A stretch of DNA of 17,855 nucleotides, from contig JAUSJS010000248.1 in the NCBI GenBank assembly GCA_030647575.1, positions 1 through 17,855 of the forward strand. The letters run 5' to 3'. A program made the translations under genes and the position numbers. Shown piece after piece: positions 7,345 through 14,589 of this stretch; position 1 is the stretch's first letter, and every line of letters begins with the position of its first letter. The notes below the pieces were generated by a model that did no database searches, was not told the DNA's origin, and worked only from the letters and a program-made list of their open reading frames with translations. This DNA comes from Candidatus Limnocylindrales bacterium (GTDB taxonomy: Bacteria; Chloroflexota; Limnocylindria; Limnocylindrales; CSP1-4).

Positions 7345-8223
7345 CTAGCCGAGCAGCTTGCTTCCGGCCGCGTCCGGCGGGAACGCCCCGCCGCCCGACG
7401 ATTCGAGCGCCTTCGCGATGGCCGCCTCCCGCTCGGCCTTGGCCTGGCGCGAATGCTCCTTGTGGATGGCCACGACCTCCGCCGGATCGCCTTCGGCGAC
7501 GATCCGGCCCTTCTGCAGGAGGATGGCCCGATTGCAGAACTCGACCACCCAGTTCATGTCGTGGGTGACGAAGACGACGCCCTTCGCCTGGCGGACCAGG
7601 TCCAGCACGCGCGCCTTCGACTTCGCTCGGAAGACTTCATCGCCGGTCGCCAGGACCTCGTCGAGCAGCAGGATGTCCGGGTCGACCGAGGTCGCGATGG
7701 AGAAGCCGAGCCGGGCGCGCATCCCGGACGAATAGGTCCGGATCGGCGCGTCGATGAACGGGCCGAGGTCCGCGAACTCGATGATCCCGGGCGTCCGCTC
7801 CGCCATCTCGCGGCCCTGGATGCCCAGGAACGCACCGGCGAGCCGGATGTTTTCGCGGCCGGTCAGCTCCTGGTCGAAGCCCGCGCCCAGGGTGAGCAGG
7901 CTGGAGATCAGCCCGTCCACTTCGACCGAGCCCTCCGACGGCAGGATGATCCCGGCGAGCACCTGGAGGAGCGTGCTCTTCCCTGCACCGTTGGGGCCGA
8001 TGACCGCGAGCGACTCGCCGTGGACCAGGTCGAAGCTGACGTCGCGCAGCGCCCAGAACTCCTCGGCCGGCTGGCGCACGAAGAGGTTGACGAACGAACG
8101 GTGGAGGGTCGTCTTCCGGGTGAAGCGCAGGCTGTATTTGACCCCGACGCCCTGGACGCGGATCGCCACACCGGCGTTGGGCAGCGGCTCAGCGGGATGG
8201 GCCGGGCTGATCTCGGTGGTCAC
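7345..8223 (-). CDS. ABC transporter ATP-binding protein, polysaccharide export (Wzt/TagH type)
   Basis: A 292-residue ATPase partnering the permease just upstream. Residues 20-60 have the N-terminal segment typical of the Wzt/TagH/KpsT group, ending in FWALRDVSFDLVHGE. Walker A is GPNGAGKST (76-84), the signature is YSSGMRARLG (164-173), Walker B is ILLLDEVLATGDE (184-196) and the switch His is H221 in VTHDM. After about residue 250 there is only a short charged helix (KEHSRQAKAEREAAIAKAL), not the roughly 150-residue glycan-binding domain of O9a-type Wzt. Start GTG 8223 lies 2 bases after the permease TGA (TGAGGGTG). Reading the same frame further upstream only gives antisense permease sequence. 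It powers export of a lipid-linked polysaccharide, or a teichoic-acid-like polymer, across the membrane. Confidence 0.92.
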   Translation of the reverse strand: MTTEISPAHPAEPLPNAGVAIRVQGVGVKYSLRFTRKTTLHRSFVNLFVRQPAEEFWALRDVSFDLVHGESLAVIGPNGAGKSTLLQVLAGIILPSEGSVEVDGLISSLLTLGAGFDQELTGRENIRLAGAFLGIQGREMAERTPGIIEFADLGPFIDAPIRTYSSGMRARLGFSIATSVDPDILLLDEVLATGDEVFRAKSKARVLDLVRQAKGVVFVTHDMNWVVEFCNRAILLQKGRIVAEGDPAEVVAIHKEHSRQAKAEREAAIAKALESSGGGAFPPDAAGSKLLG

Positions 8224-8225
8224 CC

Positions 8226-9092
8226 TCAGAGGACCTTGGCGAAGGCAGGCTCGACCCGCTTGAACAGGAGCGTCGTCAGCGCGAGCAGGACGAGCGATCC
8301 GACGAGGAGGGCGGCCAGCCCGGTCCATTCGGGCAGCTGTTCGCTGTAGATGACGTCGCGGTAGGCCGTGAACAGGATCGCGAACGGGTTTGCCAGCAGC
8401 AGCTGGCCGACGACCGGAATGTCCGCGGTGGCCGTCCGCAGATCCTCGATCGCGTAGAGGCCCGGCGACAGGTAGAACCAGAGGCGCAGGGCGTGCCGCG
8501 AGAGGTTGCCGATGTCGCGGTAGAACACATTGAGTGCCGCCAGGGCCACGGCCACCGCCAGGTTGAAGAAGAACTGGACCACGGCGATCGCCGGGATCAG
8601 CAGCAGCGTGGCCGACAGCCGATCGCGATAGACCAGCAGGATCAGCGCGGCCAGCGGGATGAGCCCGAACGCGAAGTTGACCACGCCCGCGCAGGCCGAG
8701 GCGACCGGCAGGACGAGCTTCGGGAACTGGATCTGGCGGATCAGTCGATCGGCTCCGGTGACCGAGGTGGTGGCGTCCTGGACCGACGACTGGAACCACT
8801 TCCAGGGCAGGATCGCGGCGAAGATGAAGAGCGGGTAGTCCGGCCCGCCGCGATCGAAGACGACCGCCACGAGGACGACGTAGACGGCCATCTGGAGCAG
8901 GGGATCGAGGACCCACCAGAGGTTGCCGAGCAACGTGTCCGCGCCCTTCTTGCGAACGTCGGCCTGGACCAGGTAGCGGATCAGCCGGCGGCGCTGGGTA
9001 ACCTCGACGATGGCTTCGCGCAGGAGTCCGATGGGCCCGGGACGGGCGGCGCCGCGGCGAGAATGGGCTGGCGCGTCGGCCGTCGCACTCAT
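8226..9092 (-). CDS. ABC-2 type polysaccharide export permease (Wzm/TagG type)
   Basis: A 288-residue integral membrane protein. A cytoplasmic amphipathic start (about 20-50, RLIRYLVQADVRKKG) is followed by LGNLWWVLDPLLQMAVYVVLV (55-75), the usual first transmembrane helix of the family. Further hydrophobic segments lie near 86-103, 126-153, 162-190, 202-217, 228-245 and 257-277. FYRDIGNLSRHALRLWFYLSP (190-210) and LLANPFAILFTAYRDVIY (232-249) are hallmark TagG/Wzm/KpsM-type stretches. It is the first gene of a four-gene minus-strand operon. ATG 9092 is preceded by a TACCCT box 9 bases upstream, so the transcript has almost no leader. It should form the membrane channel with the ATPase encoded next and pass a complete glycan across the membrane. 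Confidence 0.92.
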   Translation of the reverse strand: MSATADAPAHSRRGAARPGPIGLLREAIVEVTQRRRLIRYLVQADVRKKGADTLLGNLWWVLDPLLQMAVYVVLVAVVFDRGGPDYPLFIFAAILPWKWFQSSVQDATTSVTGADRLIRQIQFPKLVLPVASACAGVVNFAFGLIPLAALILLVYRDRLSATLLLIPAIAVVQFFFNLAVAVALAALNVFYRDIGNLSRHALRLWFYLSPGLYAIEDLRTATADIPVVGQLLLANPFAILFTAYRDVIYSEQLPEWTGLAALLVGSLVLLALTTLLFKRVEPAFAKVL

Positions 9093-9101
9093 GGGGCGAG
9101 C

Positions 9102-9107
9102 AGGGTA
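9102..9107 (-). promoter_or_regulatory. Candidate -10 box of the export operon
   Basis: On the minus strand this reads TACCCT and ends 9 bases before the permease ATG at 9092, predicting a leader of about 3 bases or none. No Shine-Dalgarno sequence lies in GCTCGCCCC before the ATG. A -35 element is not evident. Confidence 0.42.
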
Positions 9108-9131
9108 CCACGGCCGAACTCGCGGTTGGGG

Positions 9132-9137
9132 TACGCT
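9132..9137 (+). promoter_or_regulatory. Candidate -10 box driving the 9149/9271 genes
   Basis: TACGCT lies 11 bases before an ATG at 9149 and about 133 bases before the glycosyltransferase ATG at 9271. It is the plus-strand counterpart of the divergent box at 9102-9107. The -35 is unclear. Confidence 0.33.
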
Positions 9138-9148
9138 GCCTGACGCTC

Positions 9149-9274
9149 ATGACGCCCGCCCTCAAAAGCCCGGATCCGTCGGTCGCGCGCAGCAGATCGC
9201 CGCTGAGGCGAGCTCAGGCCAAGGCGGCGACGAGGTGCGTCAGCGAGCGCGCACAGGAGCCAACGCAGGCATGA
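9149..9274 (+). CDS. Possible 41-residue leader ORF overlapping the glycosyltransferase start
   Basis: ATG at 9149 opens a 41-codon frame, starting MTPALKSPDPSVARSRS, whose TGA (9272-9274) overlaps the next ATG in an ATGA. The peptide is basic and polar, with no hydrophobic segment or recognisable domain. It lies 11 bases after a TACGCT box, in the arrangement seen at other unit heads in this window. It could couple translation to the glycosyltransferase. It could equally be a chance frame, since stop codons are rare at this GC content, and it has no ribosome site of its own. Confidence 0.25.
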   Translation: MTPALKSPDPSVARSRSPLRRAQAKAATRCVSERAQEPTQA

Positions 9275-10539
9275 GCCGCATCGGGGAGCGAGACGCAAGC
9301 GGCGACCGGTGGGTCCGGGCTCGGCACCCCGCCCCGCGCCCGGTCGCCATGCTGACCCACTCCTACTACGAGGAGGACCCACGGGTCCGGCGCGAGGCGG
9401 AGGCCATCGTGGCCGCCGGCCGGCCGGTCGACGTCTACGCCCTGCGCCGCCCCGAGGACGCCTCGACAGAGGTGCTCGACGGCGTGACGGTCGTGCGTCT
9501 CGGCGTCCAGCGCCACCAGGGCGCCGGACTCGGGACGTACCTCCGCGAATACCTCGCGTTCCTCGTTCGCGCGGGGGTCGCGCTGACCCGGGCGCACCGC
9601 CGACGACAGTACGGCCTGGTCCAGGTCCATACGCTGCCAGACTTCCTGGTCTTCGCAGCACTGCCGCTCCGCCTCGTGGGCGTGCCGGTGATCCTCGACC
9701 TCCACGAAGCGATGCCGGAGTTCTTTCGCAGCCGCTTCCGCGGGCGCGCCGGCCGGATCGGCTACGCCCTGCTGCGCCTCCAGGAGCGCGCCGCGACCGG
9801 GTTTGCCAAGGCCGTCCTGACCGTCAACGACGCGCTCGGCGATCGGTTGATCGGGATCGGCGTGCCGGCCTCGAAGCTGACGGTCGTCCCGAACGCTCCG
9901 TCGCTCGCGCGCTTCGACCCGGCGCGCCATCTCGCGCGACCGTTCATGGCCGATGGCACGCTCCGGCTGGTCTACGCCGGCGCACTCAGCCCGATCTACG
10001 AGCTGGACGTCGTCCTTGCGGCGATCGCCCGGCTCGCCGCGCAACGGCCGGACCTGCCAGTCTGCCTGGATCTATACGGGCGCGACTTCGCCGAGGTGCC
10101 GCTTCGGGACCAGGCCAGTGCGCTGGGCGTCGCGGACCGGGTCGCCTTCCACGGCCGGATCCCGATCGAGGCGGTCCCTGCCGCGATCGCGCGCGCCGAC
10201 GTCGGCCTGGCTCCGACCCGCCGATCCGAGTTCACCGACTTCTCGCTCTCGACCAAGGCCTACGAGTACGCCGCGATGGGCCGGACGGTCGTCGCCTCGC
10301 GCCTCCCCATGGTCGAGCGGATCTTCGGGGACGATATCGTGACCTACGAGCCCGGCGACGCCGACGATCTCGCCGCGGCGCTGCTTCGACTCGTCGATGA
10401 ACCCGTAGCCCGCGAGGCGCGGGTGATCCGCGCGCTGGACCGGGTCCGTGACCTGGGCTGGGAGCACGAGTCGGCACGCTACCTCGCGCTCATCGAGGAC
10501 CTCGCCAGCGGGCCCGGCGTCACGCGGCCCGCCGGGTAG
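9271..10539 (+). CDS. Glycosyltransferase family 4-like protein
   Basis: A 422-residue GT-B glycosyltransferase. The N-terminal domain begins VAMLTHSYYEEDPRVRREAE (25-44) and continues with VQVHTLPDFLVFAALPLRL (117-135), VILDLHEAMPEFF (140-152) and VLTVNDALGDRL (182-193). The linker is KLTVVPNAPSLARFDP (202-217). The C-terminal domain has LRLVYAGALSPIYELDVVL (231-249), AFHGRIPIEAVPAAIARADVG (292-312) and the donor loop SLSTKAYEYAAMGRTVVAS (325-343). Glu332 is kept and the first Glu of E-x7-E is missing, as in the 1907 and 3343 enzymes. The start at 9271 fits the domain boundary. AGGAG lies 12 bases upstream, rather far, and ATG 9349 is an alternative. The acyltransferase gene follows after 9 bases. 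The role is a glycan assembly step of unknown specificity. Confidence 0.86.
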   Translation: MSRIGERDASGDRWVRARHPAPRPVAMLTHSYYEEDPRVRREAEAIVAAGRPVDVYALRRPEDASTEVLDGVTVVRLGVQRHQGAGLGTYLREYLAFLVRAGVALTRAHRRRQYGLVQVHTLPDFLVFAALPLRLVGVPVILDLHEAMPEFFRSRFRGRAGRIGYALLRLQERAATGFAKAVLTVNDALGDRLIGIGVPASKLTVVPNAPSLARFDPARHLARPFMADGTLRLVYAGALSPIYELDVVLAAIARLAAQRPDLPVCLDLYGRDFAEVPLRDQASALGVADRVAFHGRIPIEAVPAAIARADVGLAPTRRSEFTDFSLSTKAYEYAAMGRTVVASRLPMVERIFGDDIVTYEPGDADDLAAALLRLVDEPVAREARVIRALDRVRDLGWEHESARYLALIEDLASGPGVTRPAG

Positions 10540-10548
10540 AGACCCGCT

Positions 10549-12750
10549 ATGACGACCCACCGCCCTGGCGGGCCTCCAGGCACTTCCAGTTCGAGCCGCC
10601 GGGGCGCGGTGCCGATGGTGACCGGAATGTCGGGCGCCATTGAGAAGGAGGGCTTCCGCCCGGACCTCGAAGGGCTTCGGGCGATCGCCGTCAGCCTCGT
10701 TCTCCTCTACCACGCCGCGGTGCCGGGCTTCGGCGGCGGCTACGTCGGCGTCGACGTCTTCTTCGTCCTGTCCGGCTTCCTGATCAGCGGCCTGCTCCTG
10801 CGCGAGCTCGAGACCACCGGGACGATCTCGCTGCCGTCGTTCTATGCGCGCCGGCTGCGCCGGCTGCTGCCCGCGGTCGCGCTGCTGATCCTGGTCACGG
10901 TCGTGGCGTCGGTGATCGTGCTCTCGCCGTTGCGTGCCGCTGACGTGGCCGGCGACGGCGTCGCGGCCTCGCTCTACGCCTCGAACCTGCGGTTCGCCCT
11001 CCAGGCAACCGACTACCTCCAGTCGGAGCTCGCACCCTCGCCGCTCCTCCACCTCTGGTCGCTCGGGGTCGAGGAGCAGTTCTACCTGTTCTGGCCGGCG
11101 CTGCTCCTGATCGTGACCAGGGCGGGCTCGAATCGGGTCCGGCGGGTGGGCGTCGTCGCCGCCGCGGTCGTGGTCGCCTCGTTCGCCCTGTCGCTCTGGC
11201 TGACCACGGCCAGCGCCCCGTGGGCATTCTTCTCGCTCCCGTCGCGGGCCTGGGAGCTCGGAATCGGGGCGCTCCTGGCGGTCGGGGCCGCCCGCCTCGC
11301 CGCGCTGCCTCGAGCCCTCGCCGCCGGCGCGGGATGGCTCGGGCTGGTCATGATCGGCGCCGCCGGTTTGATCATCGACACGAGCACCCCATTTCCCGGG
11401 ATCGCCGCGCTGCTGCCGACGCTCGGTACGGCCCTGGCGATGCTGCCCGGGATGCGCCGTTCGGCGCAGGGTCCGGTCAAGCTCCTGGGCTGGCGGCCGG
11501 CTCGATTCCTCGGACGCATCTCGTACTCGCTCTACCTGTGGCACTGGCCCTTGCTCGTGTTGCCGACCGCGGTCGCCGGCGAGACCCTCCCGCTTGCGAT
11601 CCGTGTCGGCCTGATGCTGGTGGCGATCCCGATCGCCTACGCCAGCCAGCGCTGGCTGGAGGACCCGATCCGCCACGGGCGACTGGTCGGGATCGTGCCA
11701 CGGCGCAACCTCGCGCTCGCCGGGGCGCTATCCATCGCGCTGGCATCGACCTCGCTCGGGCTCGGATTCATGACCACCCAGCGGCTGGCCGCCGCGACGG
11801 CCGGCTCGGGGATCGGGACCGGGGCGGGAGCGGATGCGCCGCTTCCAGACCTGGGCGGGCTGGCAGCGGACCCGACGCCACGCCCCGGCGACTCGTCGCC
11901 GAGCGCCTCGGCGGCCACCACCCTGCCGCCGCCGCCTGGCGGCCCCGTCCCTGCGGGTCTGATTCCTGCCCTCGATGCCGCCCGCGCCGACATCCCGACG
12001 ATCTACGGGGACGGCTGCCATCTCTCCCAGGCGGCCACGACCATCCCGGAATGCGTCTTCGGCGACCCCGACTCGTCCACGGCCGTGGTCCTTTTCGGCG
12101 ACTCGCACGCGGCCCAGTGGTTCCCGGCGCTCGAGCGGCTCGCGATCGAGCGATCGTGGCGACTCGTCTCGCTTACCAAGAGCGGCTGCACACCGGCGTC
12201 GATCACCGTCTGGAACGCGAACATGAAACGGGCGGATACGGAATGCGACGACTGGCGGGGCCGGGTCCTCGAGCGCGTCGCCGCGGACCAGCCGGACCTG
12301 GTGATCGTCGCCAGCAGCCATCCCTACCCATCGGCCGGCAGCGGCGGACCGGCGGCCGCTGACGGCGGCAAGGCCCTGGCGGCCGGCCTCGAGGCGACCC
12401 TCGACCGTCTGGTGCCGCTCGCCGGGGCGGTCGCGCTGATCGGCGACACGCCGAAGTTCGATCTCGATCCGCCCGACTGCCTGTCGGCCCACCTCGACCA
12501 GACGCTCGACTGCACCGAGCCGCGCGCCGAGATGGTCGATCTGACCTGGCTGGAGACGGAGGCGAGGATCGCGAAGGAGCGCGGCGCCGCCTTCGTCGAC
12601 CCGACGAACTGGGCCTGCCCGACCGACCCGTGTCCGACGGTCGTCGGGCGCTTCCTGGTCTACCGCGACCGGCACCACCTCGCGACCCCGTACGTTACCG
12701 CGCTGCGCGAGCGATTGGCCGCGGCGCTGCCCGACCTGCGGGCGCCGTAA
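10549..12750 (+). CDS. Acyltransferase 3 family protein with C-terminal SGNH domain (OafA/YrhL-like)
   Basis: A 733-residue membrane protein. Residues 36-410 are the acyltransferase-3 domain with about ten transmembrane helices. They open with FRPDLEGLRAIAVSLVLLYH (36-55, His55 being the conserved active-site His) and include GGYVGVDVFFVLSGFLIS (63-80), FYARRLRRLLP (98-108), LHLWSLGVEEQFYLFWPALL (167-186) and RISYSLYLWHWPLLV (323-337). A Gly/Pro/Ser linker (about 415-470) leads to an SGNH hydrolase-like domain with VVLFGDSHAAQWFPAL (513-528, Ser519) and the Asp707/His710 pair in YRDRHHLATPY. Such proteins move acetyl groups from cytoplasmic acetyl-CoA to glycans outside the membrane, so O-acetylation of the exported polysaccharide is likely. 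Acceptor identity is unknown. ATG 10549 is the longest start; 10615 and 10627 are also possible because conserved sequence begins near residue 35. Confidence 0.9.
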   Translation: MTTHRPGGPPGTSSSSRRGAVPMVTGMSGAIEKEGFRPDLEGLRAIAVSLVLLYHAAVPGFGGGYVGVDVFFVLSGFLISGLLLRELETTGTISLPSFYARRLRRLLPAVALLILVTVVASVIVLSPLRAADVAGDGVAASLYASNLRFALQATDYLQSELAPSPLLHLWSLGVEEQFYLFWPALLLIVTRAGSNRVRRVGVVAAAVVVASFALSLWLTTASAPWAFFSLPSRAWELGIGALLAVGAARLAALPRALAAGAGWLGLVMIGAAGLIIDTSTPFPGIAALLPTLGTALAMLPGMRRSAQGPVKLLGWRPARFLGRISYSLYLWHWPLLVLPTAVAGETLPLAIRVGLMLVAIPIAYASQRWLEDPIRHGRLVGIVPRRNLALAGALSIALASTSLGLGFMTTQRLAAATAGSGIGTGAGADAPLPDLGGLAADPTPRPGDSSPSASAATTLPPPPGGPVPAGLIPALDAARADIPTIYGDGCHLSQAATTIPECVFGDPDSSTAVVLFGDSHAAQWFPALERLAIERSWRLVSLTKSGCTPASITVWNANMKRADTECDDWRGRVLERVAADQPDLVIVASSHPYPSAGSGGPAAADGGKALAAGLEATLDRLVPLAGAVALIGDTPKFDLDPPDCLSAHLDQTLDCTEPRAEMVDLTWLETEARIAKERGAAFVDPTNWACPTDPCPTVVGRFLVYRDRHHLATPYVTALRERLAAALPDLRAP

Positions 12751-12775
12751 CCCATGGCCTCCGCTGGACTTCGAG

Positions 12776-12781
12776 TACCAT
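12776..12781 (+). promoter_or_regulatory. Candidate -10 box upstream of the foldase gene
   Basis: TACCAT, immediately followed by an overlapping TACCTT (12781-12786), lies 26 bases after the acyltransferase stop and about 58 bases before the chosen ATG at 12839. This suggests the foldase has its own promoter. No -35 is recognised. Confidence 0.3.
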
Positions 12782-12838
12782 ACCTTGCCCGTCATACCCC
12801 GGCGCCAGCCGGCCATGCCAGCAGGAACCCACCAGCTC

Positions 12839-14575
12839 ATGACCTTCAAAGCCAAGCCTGTCGTCAAACGCGCCCAGCGCCCGGCCTGGGAAGGGCAGGA
12901 TCGACGGAACTTCTATCAAAACGTCGGATTCGGGATCGTCGTGATCGCCGCGGTCCTCATCCTGGTCATCGCCGCTGCCATCACCTGGTATGACGAGCAC
13001 CTATCGTCGGTCGGCAGCGTCGATGGCCAGTCGATCAGCAAGGACGAGTTCCGGGATCGCTTTCAGATCGAGAGCTGGCGGGTGGACGAGGGCGAGCGCC
13101 GGATCCGCACCGCGGTCGTGGGCGGCCAGCTGACCGAGGCCGAGGCCCAGTCCCAGCTCGAGTCGCTGAGCAACACCCGGAGTCAGCTTCCGGCAATTGC
13201 GCTCGAACGACTGATCGACTCCAAGCTCCAGGCCAGGCTGGCCGTCGAAGAAGGCATCACGACGACGCCCGAAGACGTCGATACCCAGCTCCTCGAGGAA
13301 GCGACGACGCCAGAGCAGCGCCACGCCTGGATGATCGAGCTGGCGCCCGAGCTGGACCCCGGCGCCGTAACGCCCACGGCCGCGCAGAAGGCCGCGGCGA
13401 AGGCGGCCGCCGACGCGGTCCTCAGGGAGCTCCAGGACGGCAAGCCCTGGGAGGACGTGGCCAGGACCGTTTCAACCGATGCCGCGACGGCCGCCCAGGT
13501 GGGCGACCTGGGCTGGCTGCAGGCCGAGGACAGGCAGATCGACGAGCCCTACCTGACCGCCATCTTCGCCGCCGAAGCGAACACGCCCACCACGGTGATC
13601 GAGGGTGACGACGCGGCCTACCGGATCGGGCGCGTGACCGAGATCGCGGCCAAGACGGTCGACGATGCCTACCAGGCCAAGCTGACCAATGACGGGATTG
13701 ACCCGAACAAGTACCGCGCCGTGGTCCTGGCCGACGTCGTCCACAAGAAGCTGGAAGACAAGATCGTGGCCCAGGTCACCGGGCCCGGACCGCAGCGTCA
13801 TGTCCAGGAGATCTACATCAGGCAGGCAGACGAGGGTCTCGGAGCCGACGCGATCAAGGTCCGCCATATCCTCTACTCGCCCAACGACGATCCCTCCAGT
13901 GCCGCAACCCTGGACGCCAACGATCCCGCGTGGTCGGCCGCCGAGCAGCTGGCTACGGCGACCTACCTCAAGCTCAAGGAGAATCCGGAGCTGTTCGACT
14001 CGATCGGTCGTGCGGAGAGCAACGAGGGGAGCGCGCAGGGGATCACGGGATCCGGCGGCAAGCTGCCCTACTTCGACAAGGAGAGCGGCATCGACGAGGC
14101 GTTCAAGGCCGCCATCCTGGCCCCCGGGCTCAAGGCCGGCGACCTGCTCGAGCCGGTCAAGTCGTCCTTCGGCTGGCATGTGATCCAGGTGATGTACAGG
14201 CCGCCGGACCTCGATCGGCTGAACGCGCTCAAGGCGCTGGCCGACAAGGGCGAGGACTTCGCGGCGCTGGCACGCGACAACTCCGAGGCCGAAACGGCAG
14301 GTGCCGGTGGCGATCTCGGCTGGGTCGCCAAGGGCCAGCTCGACGCGACCCTCATGGACGCCATCTTCAGTACCGAGATCGGCCAGACGTCGGCAGTCGT
14401 GACCGTCGAGAACGATGGCCTCTACCTGTTCAAGGTGCTCGGGGAGGAGATCCGGACCCCCGAGGGCCGGCAGCTGGAGGAGCTCCGCTCGACCGCCTTC
14501 TCCGACTGGTACAACGCCAGGAAGGAAGCGGTCGAGATCGACCGGGACCCGTCCATCGCCGGCAGCCTCAGCTAG
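12839..14575 (+). CDS. Membrane-anchored SurA/PpiC-like peptidyl-prolyl isomerase
   Basis: A 578-residue protein with a short basic cytoplasmic start, one transmembrane helix (about 30-49, GFGIVVIAAVLILVIAAAIT) and a large extracytoplasmic part; there is no lipobox. A SurA-N-like region (55-165) starts SVGSVDGQSISKDEF. Three parvulin-type modules follow. The first is degenerate (about 194-268, ending GDLGWLQ...YRIGRV). The second is the most complete (340-454, VRHILYSPNDD ... SSFGWHVIQVMYRP). The third lacks its N-terminal strand (about 460-536, FAALARDNSEAETAG, GDLGWVAKGQ, GLYLFKVLG). The family catalyses prolyl isomerisation and assists folding of exported proteins. ATG 12839 is chosen because AGGAA lies upstream and the basic stretch directly precedes the helix; ATG 12815 and TTG 12785 are alternatives. 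Isomerase activity of modules one and three is doubtful. Confidence 0.87.
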   Translation: MTFKAKPVVKRAQRPAWEGQDRRNFYQNVGFGIVVIAAVLILVIAAAITWYDEHLSSVGSVDGQSISKDEFRDRFQIESWRVDEGERRIRTAVVGGQLTEAEAQSQLESLSNTRSQLPAIALERLIDSKLQARLAVEEGITTTPEDVDTQLLEEATTPEQRHAWMIELAPELDPGAVTPTAAQKAAAKAAADAVLRELQDGKPWEDVARTVSTDAATAAQVGDLGWLQAEDRQIDEPYLTAIFAAEANTPTTVIEGDDAAYRIGRVTEIAAKTVDDAYQAKLTNDGIDPNKYRAVVLADVVHKKLEDKIVAQVTGPGPQRHVQEIYIRQADEGLGADAIKVRHILYSPNDDPSSAATLDANDPAWSAAEQLATATYLKLKENPELFDSIGRAESNEGSAQGITGSGGKLPYFDKESGIDEAFKAAILAPGLKAGDLLEPVKSSFGWHVIQVMYRPPDLDRLNALKALADKGEDFAALARDNSEAETAGAGGDLGWVAKGQLDATLMDAIFSTEIGQTSAVVTVENDGLYLFKVLGEEIRTPEGRQLEELRSTAFSDWYNARKEAVEIDRDPSIAGSLS

Positions 14576-14578
14576 GCG

Positions 14579-14586
14579 AGGGGGAG
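14579..14586 (+). promoter_or_regulatory. Strong ribosome binding site fixing the mazG GTG start
   Basis: AGGGGGAG lies 3-5 bases before GTG 14590 and directly after the foldase stop at 14575. It supports GTG 14590 as the true start. The frame stays open far upstream, but only as a shadow of the foldase gene. Confidence 0.6.
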
Positions 14587-14589
14587 CCG

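Noticed and set aside
6388..8349. 653-codon plus-strand frame opposite the export operon
   Set aside because: It has no recognisable motif, is rich in Arg, Asp, Gln and His as antisense frames are, and conflicts with the ATPase and glycosyltransferase.
7345..9165. A single 606-residue minus-strand frame covering ATPase and permease DNA
   Set aside because: The first 314 codons are an Arg/Pro-rich antiframe of the permease gene. The real ATPase starts at GTG 8223, 2 bases after the permease stop.
10072..11676. 534-codon minus-strand frame opposite the acyltransferase
   Set aside because: It is antisense to clear coding sequence with strong motifs, and its own translation is low-complexity.
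13930..14589. Upstream extension of mazG through the foldase gene
   Set aside because: The sequence is the antiframe of a real gene, and a strong ribosome site fixes GTG 14590.
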